Below, one piece after another: positions 46,235 to 58,344 of a DNA stretch of 60,000 nucleotides. The notes under the pieces are model-generated. The model was given only the letters and a program-made list of their open reading frames with translations. It had not been told where the DNA came from and did not search any database. The stretch's first letter is position 1, and each line of letters begins with the position of its first letter. Origin of the DNA: Cristatella mucedo (lineage: Eukaryota; Bryozoa; Phylactolaemata; Cristatellidae); NCBI GenBank assembly GCA_009760855.2, contig WPIO01000018.1, forward strand, positions 2,727,501-2,787,500, in the 5' to 3' direction. The translations under genes and the position numbers were made by a program.

Positions 46235-49200
46235 TATATATTGATGATTGCAGTCGGACCTAGACTTCGGCAAACAATTTACTTCTCAGGGAAAAAAGTT
46301 TCGTGATCAGCTGACTGTGCGATCGCGAGCTGTATGGACTTGATTGCGAAAGTAAGTGGAGTTTATTTTGATATATGGGATTGAGCAGTGAGAGCACAAC
46401 AATTAGAGGCTTGCTGTGCCCGTTTTAGCACGGTGCACTGAAGCCATGTGCATTTTCATTTTAACTAGAAGCATTGATGGACTCTCCGTCGGTACCTGAG
46501 ACAAGTACCGAGCAGCTTTCAGCCTTCTAGTCCGTAATGTAGAACGCCCGACGGCTCGTTGAAGCATTAGGAAGCAGCTGTTGTTTCTACTTGAATTGAC
46601 TGTGACCTTCGGCTGAACCAGCATGTGCGTCCCACTGTGTTACAGGGACTAGCCAATGTGCATTGCCCTGCCGATGTCTAAACGCCCGACGCCCTAAACA
46701 TTTGACTCGCATGGGTTTGAACTGGTTGCGACTGCTCGCCTATTCCTAAGCTAAATTTTTTTAGCCTCAGTGCAGGAATGTGTCAATACTTCATTTCAGG
46801 TTCTAACAAGAACGACGAACAAGATAAGTCGCCGGAGACGATAGCAGCAGCGAGAAGTTCTTGACCAGAGTCACGACCAGTTCATTCTCATATTGTTGAG
46901 GAAACAAAGCAAATTTTGCTTCACTTATCTCACGATTACCCAATCAGAGCAATGCAGGTTTCGGCTGCTTTCTGTGCAGCATGTGAGATTCTTGCTTTTT
47001 TTCCCTCCACTCACCTCGGCGTTGCTCTAGTTTGAAGGTCGGACATGCTCATCCATCAGTCAGTGCTGTCTCTCTATCTTGCCATTTCTTCCATTGTGTG
47101 CCACACCCGTAGTTCTCCTAATATATTATATAGAGACGACTCCTCGGAGAATGCACGCGGTACGCCGACACATCCAATTTTATTGATAACTTGACTGAAT
47201 GACGGATTCTTAGTCGTGGCTATAGCTGGCTTTATTATTTCAGCCGGACTTGTGTATTCAACACTTTATTTGACAGAGGCTTCTATCGCTCTGTGATTTG
47301 GCTCTGTAAATGCAGTCGTTGATGGCTAAGCATTTTTTGCTATGGCTGAAATAAGCGGGAATAAACCTATTTGCTTACGAATTAATGATGCTTTTTCCGC
47401 GTTGAAGTGCATACATGTGAACGAAATTTGCTATGACTAGTAACTTGTATAAATATGTGTGGCCAACACTTGACGTTGCTGCTGAACACAGTGAAATGGA
47501 CAGCTAGCGAAATAGCTCTCTATGAGATGAGTGCTTAAGGCACAGGCCTTCCCTCGGGAGACGCCTTTCGTACCAGCAAGTACCTAATCAAGGAGTCGAA
47601 AGAGTACGTGCATTGTTAGTTCTGTGGAAAATAGAGGAGCCCAAGTACATTACAATGCAGCGATTTTTGTTTCTTTAAGCGTCCTTTCAGCCCATTTTAT
47701 GTCGGTATGTTCATTGGTCTCTATCAGTCAGTAAGTCAGTCTGCCTGCATGCATATATGTACGTATGAATGTCTTTCTGAATGCCAGGCCAAAAGTTCCC
47801 TATAAACGAGCAAATCTTTCCCATCCAGTCCAGTAAATCGTCACTAAGAGAAAGCCGTTGGACGATATCATGTCTGTCGCTTCTGCGTTTATGACACAAG
47901 CAACGAACAGTGAGCAGATACTCTCTCGAGCTGATCCTTGAATTATTGTCAGAAAGTTCTTGTAAACCTTACATTCCTCTTCCAGTATGTATAATCACAA
48001 CAATAAAACAATTGTAGGGTACCCTATGATATATAATTTTTGTTACAGGTACTTCTTATGTGCATATCACCCATGTACTGTCATAATAACCGCATTTACG
48101 CAAGCGAACTTTGTCCGTATGCACTTATTTGAGAGGCTTCTGCAGCATTAATTCGCCCATGGGTCGAGAGCTATCTATCTTCCTCGAATCTTTTTCCAGA
48201 TGAAAAAAACGCAACGCGTCATAATCGAATTGGCAACTAGTGCGATCAGTCTAGGGGCTTAAATCTAATATCACAGGACATCGAGAACAAGCAAGCTCAC
48301 AATTGAAGAATGCTAGACCATGTACTCTGATTGGACGATCAATTCACTCCGTCGCCTACCTTGGTTTGTTCTCTTTGAGCAGGTGGCAATAGTGGCACCG
48401 AGAGTTATTCTGTTAAAAGAGTGAAGATGCAAACAGTGATATTTGGTGACAGCACGAATGCAGCCTGTCATCACAGCCAGTCAGTGTGTGTCGGGAGTGC
48501 CTCGTGGAGCAGCCTCTTGCAAACATCCATAATCAATTGAGAAAGAATTCTCTCGAGTATCCAAATTAAATCGGGAGAGCTAAGCTAAGTCGCTACCAGG
48601 AGAAGGAAAGGGGCGTCGTTTGTTGGTAAGGTGACCTGGAGTAATCAAACTTATGCCGCCGTCTCAACCTAAAGCACCGACGAAATTGAAACCGCTGAGT
48701 GTCAATGCATGCCAAGGCCACAGCGCTTAGAGGCAGTGCAGTTGCCAGCTTTCGCAGCTACTTCGCGATTTATTCCGAGTAGTGGCTGCCATTCTTGCTT
48801 CTTCAGCAAACTCAGCCTGGGCAGCCTGAAAATGCGCTCTTCAGCTGGACAAACGGCATTCGGTTGAGAGCCAGGACACTTGCGGTGTCGTAGTGAAAGC
48901 TAGAATGCCGCTGTACCAGAGGGCAAAGCGATGGCTGACCAGCGAAAGCAGCGTCTGCAAGGTGGCAAGCTTAGCCGCGAGATATGCCACCGCTGTTCAG
49001 TTGGAAGCAGACACTTCGTGCGTCCCAATAGTAGTAATAATAGTATTATTATGACACCGTCTTAGCTTCCAAAGAGAACAAAATCTTTGTCTATGCACTT
49101 TAAATGTGCTTTATTGGAAGAACGTCAATAGTTTAATGTTAACAAACATATTGTCACCTCATAAGTAGGCACGTGACGGGATTTTCACAAGGAGCCAGCA

Positions 49201-49235
49201 AATACTGTGAGCAGAAGGTGCGATTTTAGCTTCTC
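46235..49235. other. no recognisable gene or repeat
   Basis: Three kilobases of ordinary base composition with only short open frames; the longest blank stretch of the window. I see no element with confidence. Confidence 0.6.
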
Positions 49236-49239
49236 ATTG

Positions 49240-50440
49240 CACAAGCAGGAGACAAGACCTGCCAGTGGCGAATTAGAAAAGTCGAGACTCAGTGTCACAA
49301 ATTCGTGGACCAACTTGGATGCGTTATCCCCTTTGAAGCAGGCTCAAATTTTCGCAATGTTATTGAGGTGAAAGCAGGCTCACTCGACGGCGGAGCTGAT
49401 GTGGTCATCAAGTGAAAGGTGTCTTAGGCACCGGTCACCGAGATTGCTTGCAGGCGCTATTTGTGATATACTGCCCGAGCACATTTTGAGAGTCAAGGTT
49501 TTCAATTTCTGAGTAACAATATAATCTTCATAACCATTACGTTGGTTATATTGTCATTCAACTTAAGAAAGTTCGCCGCAATCCGACTAGGTGAGTAAGC
49601 ATTACAAGCCGCAAAGTACTTGAGAGACTTCGACATGCTGGAGGGCAGAGAGGGATCAAAGCAAAGGTAAGGTACATCAGTGTATCGTATGCATACAATT
49701 ATAAGCCTAAATTGTGCTTAGCGACTGCATAAGAAAGGGTTAGAGTATAAATCGAGTCAAGAAGAACTAGACCAAGAACAGATTGCCCAGTGGCAGTATT
49801 GCCCCATACTTTAGAGGATCCTCGGATGACAGCTGCCAGTTGACATCATTGCACTGAAACATTCACTGATTGGGTAGGACCTAAGCCATTACAGTGTAGT
49901 GTCAGTGATGTTTAGACGAGTTTTAAGGCACCAATGTTTTCAAATGCTGCCGAAAGCTCTAGCAAAGTAAGCAGAGAGTTTCTACCTATGTTCATTTTCC
50001 CGTGAAGGTCGTTGAACACTCGCAGCAGTGCTGGCTCTGTGGAGTGATTAGCTCTTAAATCTTACTGGAACTTGTATGCTTAGTTTTAATTCTTGATGTG
50101 AGAGTTTAGCTGGTCAGCCGCTACTCGTTCCAGTGTCTTTTATAGGAACGGCATTAGGGACACTAGGCGGAAGTTGTTCGAGCTATCCCGGTTTATTGCT
50201 GCTTTCTTAATGTGTGGTCTAACAATACCGTATTGAATGATGCAAACACAAAACCGGAGTATAAAGACATATATCTTATTAGGCCTATGCATCTCAGGAG
50301 AAAAGCAGTGGCAGTAGGATCTAAAGGTCTCGTAGTCTTCGTAGACATTAACTCGAGATGAGGTCACGAGGGGTAGGCTTGAAAGTGGTCATTGAGGAAG
50401 TACAAAGAACTGAGGGTACACAGTCCAGGATGGACCTCTG
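49240..50440 (-). mobile_element. LINE B, RT portion of a near-complete decayed copy
   Basis: The minus strand gives YGIVRPHIKKAAINRDSS and NNFRLVSLMPFL (50260-50140), the start of the RT domain. It then shows a LADQLNSHI-like block and LLTLLELSAAFENI near 49970. The substrate-binding region near 49850-49750 is degraded. FDPSLPSSMSKSLKYFAAC and IAANFLKLNDN (about 49660-49560) match FDPSQPSSTSNS and MAANFLKLNDD of the 26.9-kb copy. Stops are frequent and the catalytic YADD is not readable. The lower boundary is uncertain because homology fades before 49240. It continues upstream across inserted SINE1 and LINE 3'-end segments into 50959-52100. Confidence 0.8.
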
Positions 50441-50444
50441 TGCC

Positions 50445-50590
50445 TTATTCTAGGAGGTAAGGTGCTCTCTCTTCACGGCCCAGGTACCAGTCCTGCAGTG
50501 GGCGATTCTTTACTGCCTACTGCAAGTGGTGGTGAGAGCCGTTAAGGTTCTTCTGCCACTTTAAAAATTAGGCTGTCAAAGCAGCTAAGT
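50445..50590 (+). mobile_element. SINE1 copy inserted in LINE B
   Basis: A degraded B-box-like stretch and the GCAGTGGGCGATTCTTTACT segment are followed by CTGCAAGTGGTGGTGAGAGC, AGGTTCTTCTGCC and AGGCTGTCAAAGCAGCTAAG. These match the SINE1 body at 11205-11375 in the same order. It interrupts the minus-strand LINE B between its linker and RT parts, so it is younger than that LINE. Confidence 0.8.
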
Positions 50591-50599
50591 TACATTAGC

Positions 50600-50950
50600 A
50601 TGAACTCTGATCGCATCCATTTGCTGATAAAATGCTATGCGAACGATCTGCTAGATCGCTTCTATGATCACTAGGTTAGGTCCTGACAAGGAAGCGGGTA
50701 AGGAGAGCAGTTTAGGGTTTCGCATTTTTATTCATCTATGCTTTCATAGAAGCTACAATTAGACTTAGCTAGGTTGAATTGGTACTATCTACAAGCGTTT
50801 TGGTCCGGTTCTTTTGTTTTCTTTCTCAACCTTGCACTAAGTAGTCTTTCCTAACACTAACCAGTCGATCATGCTTCAATTGCAGCAAATCTGAAGTGCC
50901 TAGAAAAGAGATTAAGTTCTCTGAGGGTGCAATCACAAATGTATTATCAA
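50600..50950 (+). mobile_element. 3' end of a LINE B-type element, inserted in LINE B
   Basis: The segment ends with CTTCAATTGCAGCAAATCTG and GTGCCTAGAAAAGAGATTAA followed by GTTCTCTGAGGGTGC. This is the same layout as the LINE B 3' UTR at 6825-6900 on the opposite strand. No coding sequence is visible ahead of it, so it is a heavily 5'-truncated copy. The start is uncertain. Confidence 0.6.
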
Positions 50951-50958
50951 TATATTTA

Positions 50959-52100
50959 TTATAACATAGTTGCCTGCATTGAGCACGGAACATCTGGGCG
51001 AGGGCCTGCAGTGTTATTATTAAGAGGAGTAAACTCATCCAGAACATCGGCAAGTATTACTTCATAGCAATCTACGAGTGAATTAATTCGAATGGATGTT
51101 TTGCCAGGCGGGCAACGAATTTTTTTTCGCACCGGCTGTATCAATGTCAATTATCCAGTTTTGCAATTAGCAGATGATTTTAGATACCGAAGAGGGGACA
51201 CAAACTGCCGACTGGTAGAGATTCATGCTTTGGCCGGTTTGTGGCCTGTTGGCATGTATGGACTTGATCAAGATATGGCCGGTTTATGACCCCATGCCAT
51301 TTGAAGTATTGTTGATCGTGATGTGGCCTTTGTATGGTTCGATAAGGCGTCTTCATGGCCAAGGCTCGGATGTATTTAACAGTCGAGCCAAAGGCAGTCG
51401 GCAGAGCTATAACCCGCTGAGTGGAATTCGGACCCTGCTGATACTAACCGCTGGTGCTGTTGAGCGAAAATACATCATGTCGGTTACTTCGTGTGGATTT
51501 GCATTTTTCTAGAGCATTGTGGCGTGTCTATTAGTCTTTGATAAGTGAGGTCATGTTGCTAAATTCGGTAAAATAGCAATTGATAGCTTATGTTCTGTGG
51601 AGAGCATTTTTGTAGAGTGTGCGATGTGTGTTGCGAGTTGGGCCATGCATTTGTGAAACAAGAAAAATGAATTTGGCAATTTACCAAATTTGGCACATAG
51701 GAGGTTAGTTTGGTCATTGAAGTAAATTTTGAAATCACCCAGTACGAGGATGGGGTAATTTCTAGAGCACAGAATCGACAGGAGATCCGAAATATATAAA
51801 ATCAAGGAAAACTTGGTACCTGGCGGGGTGATGGATATCTGCCATCATTGATAACCTGCTGTTGGAAGATTTTTTTAAACCAGCGATTCTATAGACTACT
51901 TTGAGGGTACTGAAGGTACTAAATTGAGGGATGGCGGTGCTACAATGGCAACTTCAATTTGATTGGTCTCTGGATATTCAAGACAGAGAAGCTTGTCAGG
52001 GTGGTATCGATTATGGTTGGGCAGCTATTCGATTTCCTCACGGTCACGTTAAAGGCAAATAGGCCAACGGCATTATCAACAACTATGTCGCATACCATTA
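50959..52100 (-). mobile_element. LINE B, endonuclease domain and linker of the same copy
   Basis: The minus strand shows the C-terminal half of an apurinic-type endonuclease: pieces of IYRPPGTKFS near 51800, SDLLSILCSRNYPILVLGDF (51780-51720) and a diverged THIA / TEHKLSI block near 51620-51570. The GDF-N/K-I motif is characteristic of the EEP nuclease of CR1/L2 LINEs. Further along, LVDCYEVILADVLDEFTPLN and the GPRPDVPC block (51080-50980) match the linker between endonuclease and RT, where family members have LDKHAPLK...RPxAPW. The element is inactive, but this is the only place in the window where the LINE B N-terminal half is visible. Confidence 0.8.
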
Positions 52101-52104
52101 GTAG

Positions 52105-53875
52105 TTTATTGCACAGGGATCGCCGGGTTTGTAAAAGCCCTGATGAGTTGGACCAAGTTGGAGCGATTCACAGCAGTGCTCTGAGGGAGAGAGCTCGCGC
52201 GCGAGCTGGACGAAGCGACGCGATGAAGGCGAAGCCACGCTGATAGCCACGCTCGATCGTAACGAACGGTACGATCGCAAGATGCGGCGTCGCTGCCTGC
52301 CGTGTGCTGCGTGTGGCAGCCCGCTCGGTTACGAAAGCGCAGGCAGGATCAAGGCGAGGAGCCCTGGGGAGCTTTCCGACTGGACAGCAGGCATTTAGAG
52401 GCGACGAGTACGCGCAGTTTCTTCCAAGCTGCGGTCAAAAAATAAGCAAACATGACTTTAATCGGGTACTATCTTGTACCGCTTCTGCTATTTGACGCGC
52501 AAAGGAACTAGAATGTTCGGAAAATTCTGCAACTGTCAGGAGGATGCGCCGTAGCTGTGCTCACACGCCGGAGGCGGAAGAAGAATCAAAACCCAACAAG
52601 TGGCTGAACTATAAATAGAACTTATATAGCGCGAAGCATTCCATAGGGATATCGTCTGGCAAGTAAGATAGAGTTATTTGCTGTGTCATTCTTGGGGTTG
52701 GACCAGCGCTTACCGAAGGCAGATGCGAAATTCATACCAACTCACCAGAAAATAGAAGAGTAAGTAAGAGCAGAAAGTAGAAGGAGAAGTAGAGAGTGAG
52801 ATTTCTTCGCTTCTCTCGATTTAGATATAGTTTCACGGAAAAGGGCAGGCATCTTTTATGGCGACATCAGTATGCATTCATATTCTTCTGGACGCCGCGT
52901 CAGCACAATTGAATTTTAGAAGCAGTTCTGATAGACTCGACATCTAAAAGTGCACGCTTTCAACGACATACCAATCACCTGACAATCGCCTACTGCGTTG
53001 GTTTTCTTTTTTCGAGCACAATTAATTCATGAGCAATTCAGCGCAGTTCGTGCTCATGATTAGTTGCCTCTGGAATCTCTTGGCTCTCAGGTCTTCTGCT
53101 TTGAAGTGGTGTAAAAGATCGGTCGCGGTGGCAGCATTAGATGTAGCTTGGAGGCAATAGGAGTATTCATAGCCCATAGCCCATCGAACATTATTTGAAT
53201 TCTTCGGGCGCAGGCAATGTGGCTAGAATAATCTAGAAATGTATTTCGGCTTCTTCTTTGACGGTCAGCGAATTCCAGCGAGCCTGCCGATAGTCTTCCT
53301 TAGTTCTCTTGAAAGCGCGATTATCCGCTCCATGACGACTCCCGCGTTTCCGGAAAGAGGTTGCCAGTTTCTGAAGAGCGTAGCAGAGCGGCTGCGGACA
53401 CGACGGGGGCGTGCCTGCGGAAGCCTCCTGCCATTTTTCCAGAGGGAGACTACAAGCAGTTCTTTTAGATTGGGCTAAGTGGGTCGCCGGGGCAGCCCAA
53501 AAAACGTCCTTCTTAGAAAATTTTAAGGAGAATTTAACTTAATTTTTTTAAGAACTATCCTAATCTTTGGTCCAAATTGTAATTATATAAGTATGGTATA
53601 GATGTTGATATTAATCATATATAGTTATATTATACGTATATTTTAACTATGACGCATACGGACAGGGCACCTTCGGTACGCTTTTCCACGATAAAACTAT
53701 CAAAACATTTTAGAGCAGGAAGAGAGAGTTCCAATAGGGCTTACTCGTGCTAGTTTTAGCGGAGTCACATTTCATTTAGACAGATTTTCATATTGCTAGA
53801 TCCGTCAAAAGAGGCAACCGGATGACGAATCTTTGGCATCAAGCTTTAGCGTCCAGCTCCAGATGGATCAGGCTT
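52105..53875. other. no recognisable gene
   Basis: A GC-rich patch at 52180-52420 includes the palindrome AGCTCGCGCGCGAGCT. Frames at 52304-52495 and 53239-53478 are unassigned. An AT-rich stretch lies at 53520-53650. Confidence 0.55.
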
Positions 53876-53879
53876 AGGA

Positions 53880-54525
53880 GGAAAAGAGGCATTCTTTGAA
53901 GCCTCTCTCAAGCACTGTAATTCTTATCTGTCTCTTTAGGACGTTGACTAGTTTTATTGAACCCTCCAGCATCGAACTTGCCAGGACGTTTGCATTTTAA
54001 AACAGCTATATTACTTAGTAATAACCGTGACTTACCGCACTGAAACGCCGGTAGGTATTAGTCTCGCCCGGATTTAGGTTTTCTCAACAGGTGGATCATT
54101 CATTATAATGAATAATAGTAGCTCGAATCACAATCTGCGATAGCTATAGTGTGTGCACCAACTGTATGCGCATTGATGCTCAGAAAGAAAGATCTACTAA
54201 TAATGAGTTAAAGCAGTCTAGATATGATTCTGCGAATGCATTGAACTGCTTGAATGTATCCAGCTAAGTCCACATTTTAGCCACTTGACATAGTTGAAAG
54301 TCGGCGGGCATGACTGCAGTAATCTAGTACTGGTCATTTTGGCGCGCGACACTTATATTGTGGGCATAGACTGTACGAGATGGTGGAGATGCTGGCGTAC
54401 CCAAATTTTCGGGTTACATTTTCCAGTTTGTGAGGGACACTAGGTTTTCAAATAGATATTAAGCTGGTTTTAGTTATTGCAATTTGAGAAAGCTTATTAC
54501 CATCCAAGTGCGAATGTAAGCTTAC
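53880..54525 (-). mobile_element. LINE B, distal part of the copy split by LINE A
   Basis: Read on the minus strand from about 54510, interrupted frames give HIRTWMVISFLKL (compare DIRTWMAANFLKLNDD in the 26.9-kb LINE B copy). Then come ENLGTPASPPS (compare the KIGSASISP region) and YLDCFNSLLVDLS and MRIQLVHT (compare the LDYCNSLL / RRLQLVQN block of this clade). Many stops and frameshifts show an old, dead copy. It ends in unrecognisable sequence near 53880. Its upstream continuation lies beyond LINE A at 56665-57110. Confidence 0.78.
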
Positions 54526-56664
54526 AAAAAACTCCTAAAGATGCGCCGGGTTAAGCGCAGGCTTGAACGTCGTTTCAAGAATTCGGGGTCTGATGCAGAT
54601 CTAGTCAATTACAAAGACTTCCTTCGAGTTTACACCCGAAAGCTTAAAAAAACCAGGGCTTCTTTTTTCATTAGAAAGCTGAATTTCTGCTAGTCGGACA
54701 CTAAACAGGTTTATAAGACAGTAAACCGTTTACTGGCCAATGCAGAGAGGTCTGACTCCCCAGATACTAAGGACTCAGCCGAAAAGTTTTCAGCCTTCTT
54801 TACTGAAACAATTGTGCACATTCGTGCCTCTATTAAGCCCCCTCCGACTAAAGCAATCGCGGTTCCACAACCTGTGACCTTCCTTTATAGGTTCTCCGAG
54901 GTTTCTGCAAACGATGTGGCTACTCTAATAAGGTCAAGCAAAAAGAGCTCGTCTCCTGAAGACCTTATACCTTCATATCTGTGGTCTTCACTGGCAGACC
55001 AACTTAGCCCTGCCATAACCAAGATTGTTAATGCTTCTTTGGGAAAAGGGGTCGTCCCCAAGTCCTTCAAATCGGCAATCGTTAGACCCATTCTTAAAAA
55101 GCCTGGATTAGACACAGAGGTCCTAGCAAACTATCGCCCAGTTTCCCTTCTTCCTTTCTTGCCAAGGATATTTGAAAAAGATTGCGGCTAAGCAGCTGGT
55201 TGAACATATTGAAAATAATGGAATGTCAGAAACATTTCAATCGGGGATCAAGAGGCAGCACTCTACTGAAACTGCTCTCCTCCGTGTTAACAATGACATT
55301 CGACGTGGCAACGACGACGGGAATGTCACTGCCCTAGCTCTGCTAGATCTGTCTGCTGCCTTCGACACCATTGATCACGAAGTTCTGCTTGAACGATTGA
55401 GAACAGCGATCGGTCTGGCAGACAAAGCACTGGCGTGGTTTAAGTCATACTTGTCTGATCGTGTTCAATCCTTGTCGTGTGGGGGTCAGGTCTCACACAC
55501 GAGAAGGGTCACGTGTGGAGTCCCTCAAGGGTCTGTACTCGGTCCCTTGCTGTTCTCCATTTATACACAACCTCTGGGAAAAGTGATTAAGGCCCATGGA
55601 ATAGGATATCACTTCTATGCTGACGATACTCAGTTGTATTTGTCATTCAAACAGTCGGAATCTGCTGCAGCAACTGAGAAACTGAATGCTTGCCTTGCCG
55701 ATATTCGATCCTGGATGTCGGAGAACTTCCTGAAATTAAATGATGATAAAACCGAACTGCTTCTCATAGGACACCCTAAGCGTGTGGCTGGATTAAAAGG
55801 CTTTGCTCTTCTAATGGGTGATGCTATGGTGCGACCATCACCACGTGCTCAAAATTTAGGTGTCGTTTTCGACAGCTGCCTCAATTTCAAAAGCTTCATT
55901 CAGAAGTCTACTTCTACAGCTAGCCATCACATCCGACCCCTATCCAAGATTAGGAGCTGTCTCCCACAGTGGCTTGTAAAAAATTTAACTAGCTCTTTAG
56001 TTCTGTCTCGGCTTGATTATTGTAATTCCCTTTTGGTTGGGCTGCCAAACAAAGCTATTAGGCCACTGCAGCGGACTATGAACATGGCTGCAAGGCAAGT
56101 CTTCAAGTCCCAGCGGTTTGAGCACGTGTCTCCTTTGCTGAAAGAGCTAGGATGGTTGCCGGTTGAGCAACGGATACAGAGCAAAGTTCTTACGCTGACC
56201 CACAAGGCCCGCCACGGTTTGGCTCCTTCGTACCTAGCTGAGCTGCTGCATCAGTTTCAGCCTGTTCGCGCCCTCACGTCTTGTGTGGGCAATAAATTAG
56301 CTGTTCCATTCCTCCACTTGAAGACCGTTAGCGATAGAAGCTTTAGCTCTGCAGGTCCTAGACTGTGGAACTTACTTCCACAATTCTTGCGCAACGACAA
56401 CTACTCTCCTACTGCCGACTATAGCACATCTTTTTCAGCGGTCCTGAGCTGCTACTTCCATGCTACTCACTACCTCAGCTGCTCTCCTGACTCTGCTATG
56501 CTTCCCACTTTTTCTTAGTTGCGTGAGATGAAGTCTGTTGGCTACCGAATGCGTACCGAAAGCCGCTTAGGCTGTGAGTGCGCTATACAAAACTCTCCTG
56601 CGTAACACCCACATGGTCTTTATGACTTTGTGGAGTTACAGACGGAGATATATTACATTACATA
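54520..56664 (+). mobile_element. LINE A, CR1/L2-type non-LTR retrotransposon, 5'-truncated, best copy
   Basis: This is the best-preserved LINE here. Homology starts just before 54541, in the linker upstream of the reverse transcriptase (RT); the endonuclease is missing. The reading frame from 54541 is broken by a TAG at 54691-54693 and shifts by one base near 55172-55180, at a run of five A. After the shift it is open for about 448 codons to 56518. RT motifs in order are: ANYRPVSLLPFL, FQSGIKRQHSTETALL, LLDLSAAFDTIDH, GVPQGSVLGPLLF, the catalytic FYADDTQLYLSF, and NFLKLNDDKTELL. The C-terminal domain follows, with LDYCNSLL, LGWLPVEQRIQSK and FSSAGPRLWNLLP. The 3' UTR contains GCGCTATACAAAACTCTCC and ends in an ATTACATTACAT-type repeat, typical of CR1/L2 elements. 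It lies inside a minus-strand LINE B, with TAAGCT on both flanks as a possible short target-site duplication. Confidence 0.93.
54541..56518 (+). pseudogene. LINE A ORF2 reverse transcriptase, disrupted
   Basis: This is the coding part of LINE A: an RT that would copy element RNA at a nicked chromosomal target. The visible polypeptide spans the pre-RT linker (MRRVKRRLERRF), the palm/fingers and the C-terminal domain. Two lesions disable it: an in-frame TAG at 54691 and a frameshift at a homopolymer A run near 55175, between ...RIFEK and IAAKQLVEH. The catalytic YADD is intact. The second lesion sits in a homopolymer, so a sequencing error is possible; the first is an ordinary stop. The endonuclease domain normally N-terminal in this clade is absent through 5' truncation. 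Confidence 0.9.
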
Positions 56665-57110
56665 AGCTGGTAATCAGTGAAGTATCAAGTCACGGGCAAG
56701 CTAGTGCGTCACTTACATTGAATTGGAAGCCTAAACTGGGTATCGCGATTACGTTAGAGAGTGAGAGAGAAAGATAAAAAGAGTATAAATTGTGAAAAGG
56801 CAGTGGACCTGGAACAGATCATTGAGTGCACTTTACTTGTAAAGCTCATCTGATGACCGCTGGCCTTTGGCATATACTCTCTGAAGCCTTTCATTACGGT
56901 CGGACATAACCAATCGCAGTGCAATTGCCTTGATGCCCAAGTGAGACGGTATGGTGCTCTCTATGACTTGGTTATCAGTAGCGTCAAACTATGCTTAGAC
57001 CTCCGAGAAGAGCTGAGAAAGAGGCACTAGTCAGCGTCCTTGGGAAGGTCTTTGGACACTCGCGCTATGCTGATATTTTTAGAGTTGTTGGGCCGGTAAT
57101 AATTCTTCAC
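56665..57110 (-). mobile_element. LINE B, proximal RT part of the copy split by LINE A
   Basis: Minus-strand frames show pieces matching the 26.5-kb LINE B copy in order. A diverged NDLLRNADM and LLVLLDLSAAFDTIDH block lies at about 57050-56950. A RWFRSYLSDR-like stretch and GQRSSE-type block follow at about 56920-56850. A SVPGPL...LYS and SLGFQF block at about 56815-56720 corresponds to DSVLGSVLF...NLGFHF. The copy has multiple frameshifts. Together with 53880-54525 it forms one interrupted element. Confidence 0.78.
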
Positions 57111-57114
57111 TGGT

Positions 57115-58065
57115 ACCTACGTATGTGTTACGTTTCGACAACCTAATATTCTTTGAGAGATGCGAGGATAAAACCTAAAGCTGATGACTATCAACCAACA
57201 GCCATGTATAATCTAGCTGCATAATTTTTAATACGAGTCCGTCAGTTGGGGAGTGAGTGGATTCCCTAAACACGAATCGACGACGTCACGCTTACATTGT
57301 ACTCTTTTCGATATCTAGAGTATTACTATGAAATTACAACAATGATGGGTGTCGCGACACAATATCAGGAAGTAAAGTTGCTAGTTCGCATATGTAGCTA
57401 CAAGTACTCTCATAATTGAAATTTAGAATCGGGCGTTGACGTCTCAGAACGCAGAACGGTTCGAATATTGGAGACTTCTATCTTTTTCTATCTCTCAGGC
57501 CTGGTTTTGACATGCGTCAAGTGCAATTGTGTCTTCATGCAAAACACTGCACTATATCGATCTTATATCGACAAATGGCGCGTACGCGGATGAGACGACA
57601 TCGGACCATTTAATCTCTCGAGTGTGACACATTGATCTAAAACTCTCTTGAGGGGTGCGCCAAGCGCGACCGACTTAATTAGCGCTTTCAATGTATGAGC
57701 ACTACTAAGAAATTAGACTGCCATTGAGGCTGTCCATTTTTGGTATAGAATGCGAGGCTCGCGTGATGGTCAATCCTGCATTGAATTTGCTGCGTTTGTT
57801 CCAACTGCCACTTCGATGTCCCAGTGCGAGCAAATAATGACAATTGCATGCGCTTGTGCAAGTTACATTCATTAGAGCAAGAGGAGAAAAGAATCGTCAG
57901 TCAAATGTAATTAAGACCGTTTTGAATGAGTTGGCACCAAGCTAGTGGAGTCCAGTACATGCACAACATCGCCATAACTTTTTGTGACTGCTAAAAAAGA
58001 ACTTGCTTGCAGCGAACTTTGATCTAAGGAAAAGTCACACGCGTCAGAAAATGAGCGAAACGACG
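57115..58065. other. no recognisable gene
   Basis: Short frames only. It may include unrecognisable upstream parts of the LINE B copy ending at 57110. Confidence 0.55.
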
Positions 58066-58069
58066 TAAT

Positions 58070-58320
58070 CAGGTATCTCCATCTTTAACTCCACAAAGCA
58101 ACGAAGACTACATGAGTTTTATGCTAGGGAAAATTTCTCTTGCACACTCAAATCCTATGCGGCTTTTGAAATGCACACGGTAGCCAATGAGCAGAGTCCA
58201 TCTCACGAAAAAAACAGAAAGTTATAAGCAATGGTGCTGAGTCAGGAGTGCAGTCAAGGTTATGAGTAACATGGAAGTAGCAGCTCAGGGTGACTTTAAA
58301 GGATGTGTCACAGCAAAGCT
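58070..58320 (-). mobile_element. LINE A 3' UTR fragment
   Basis: The plus strand shows GTATCTCCATCTTTAACTCC, CACACTCAAATCCTATGCGG and ACACGGTAGCCAATGAGCAG, a diverged reverse complement of the LINE A 3' UTR, followed by bases matching the end of its coding region. It lies in front of a second LINE A in the same orientation. Confidence 0.72.
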
Positions 58321-58344
58321 GCAAAACATATATACACTAATTTA

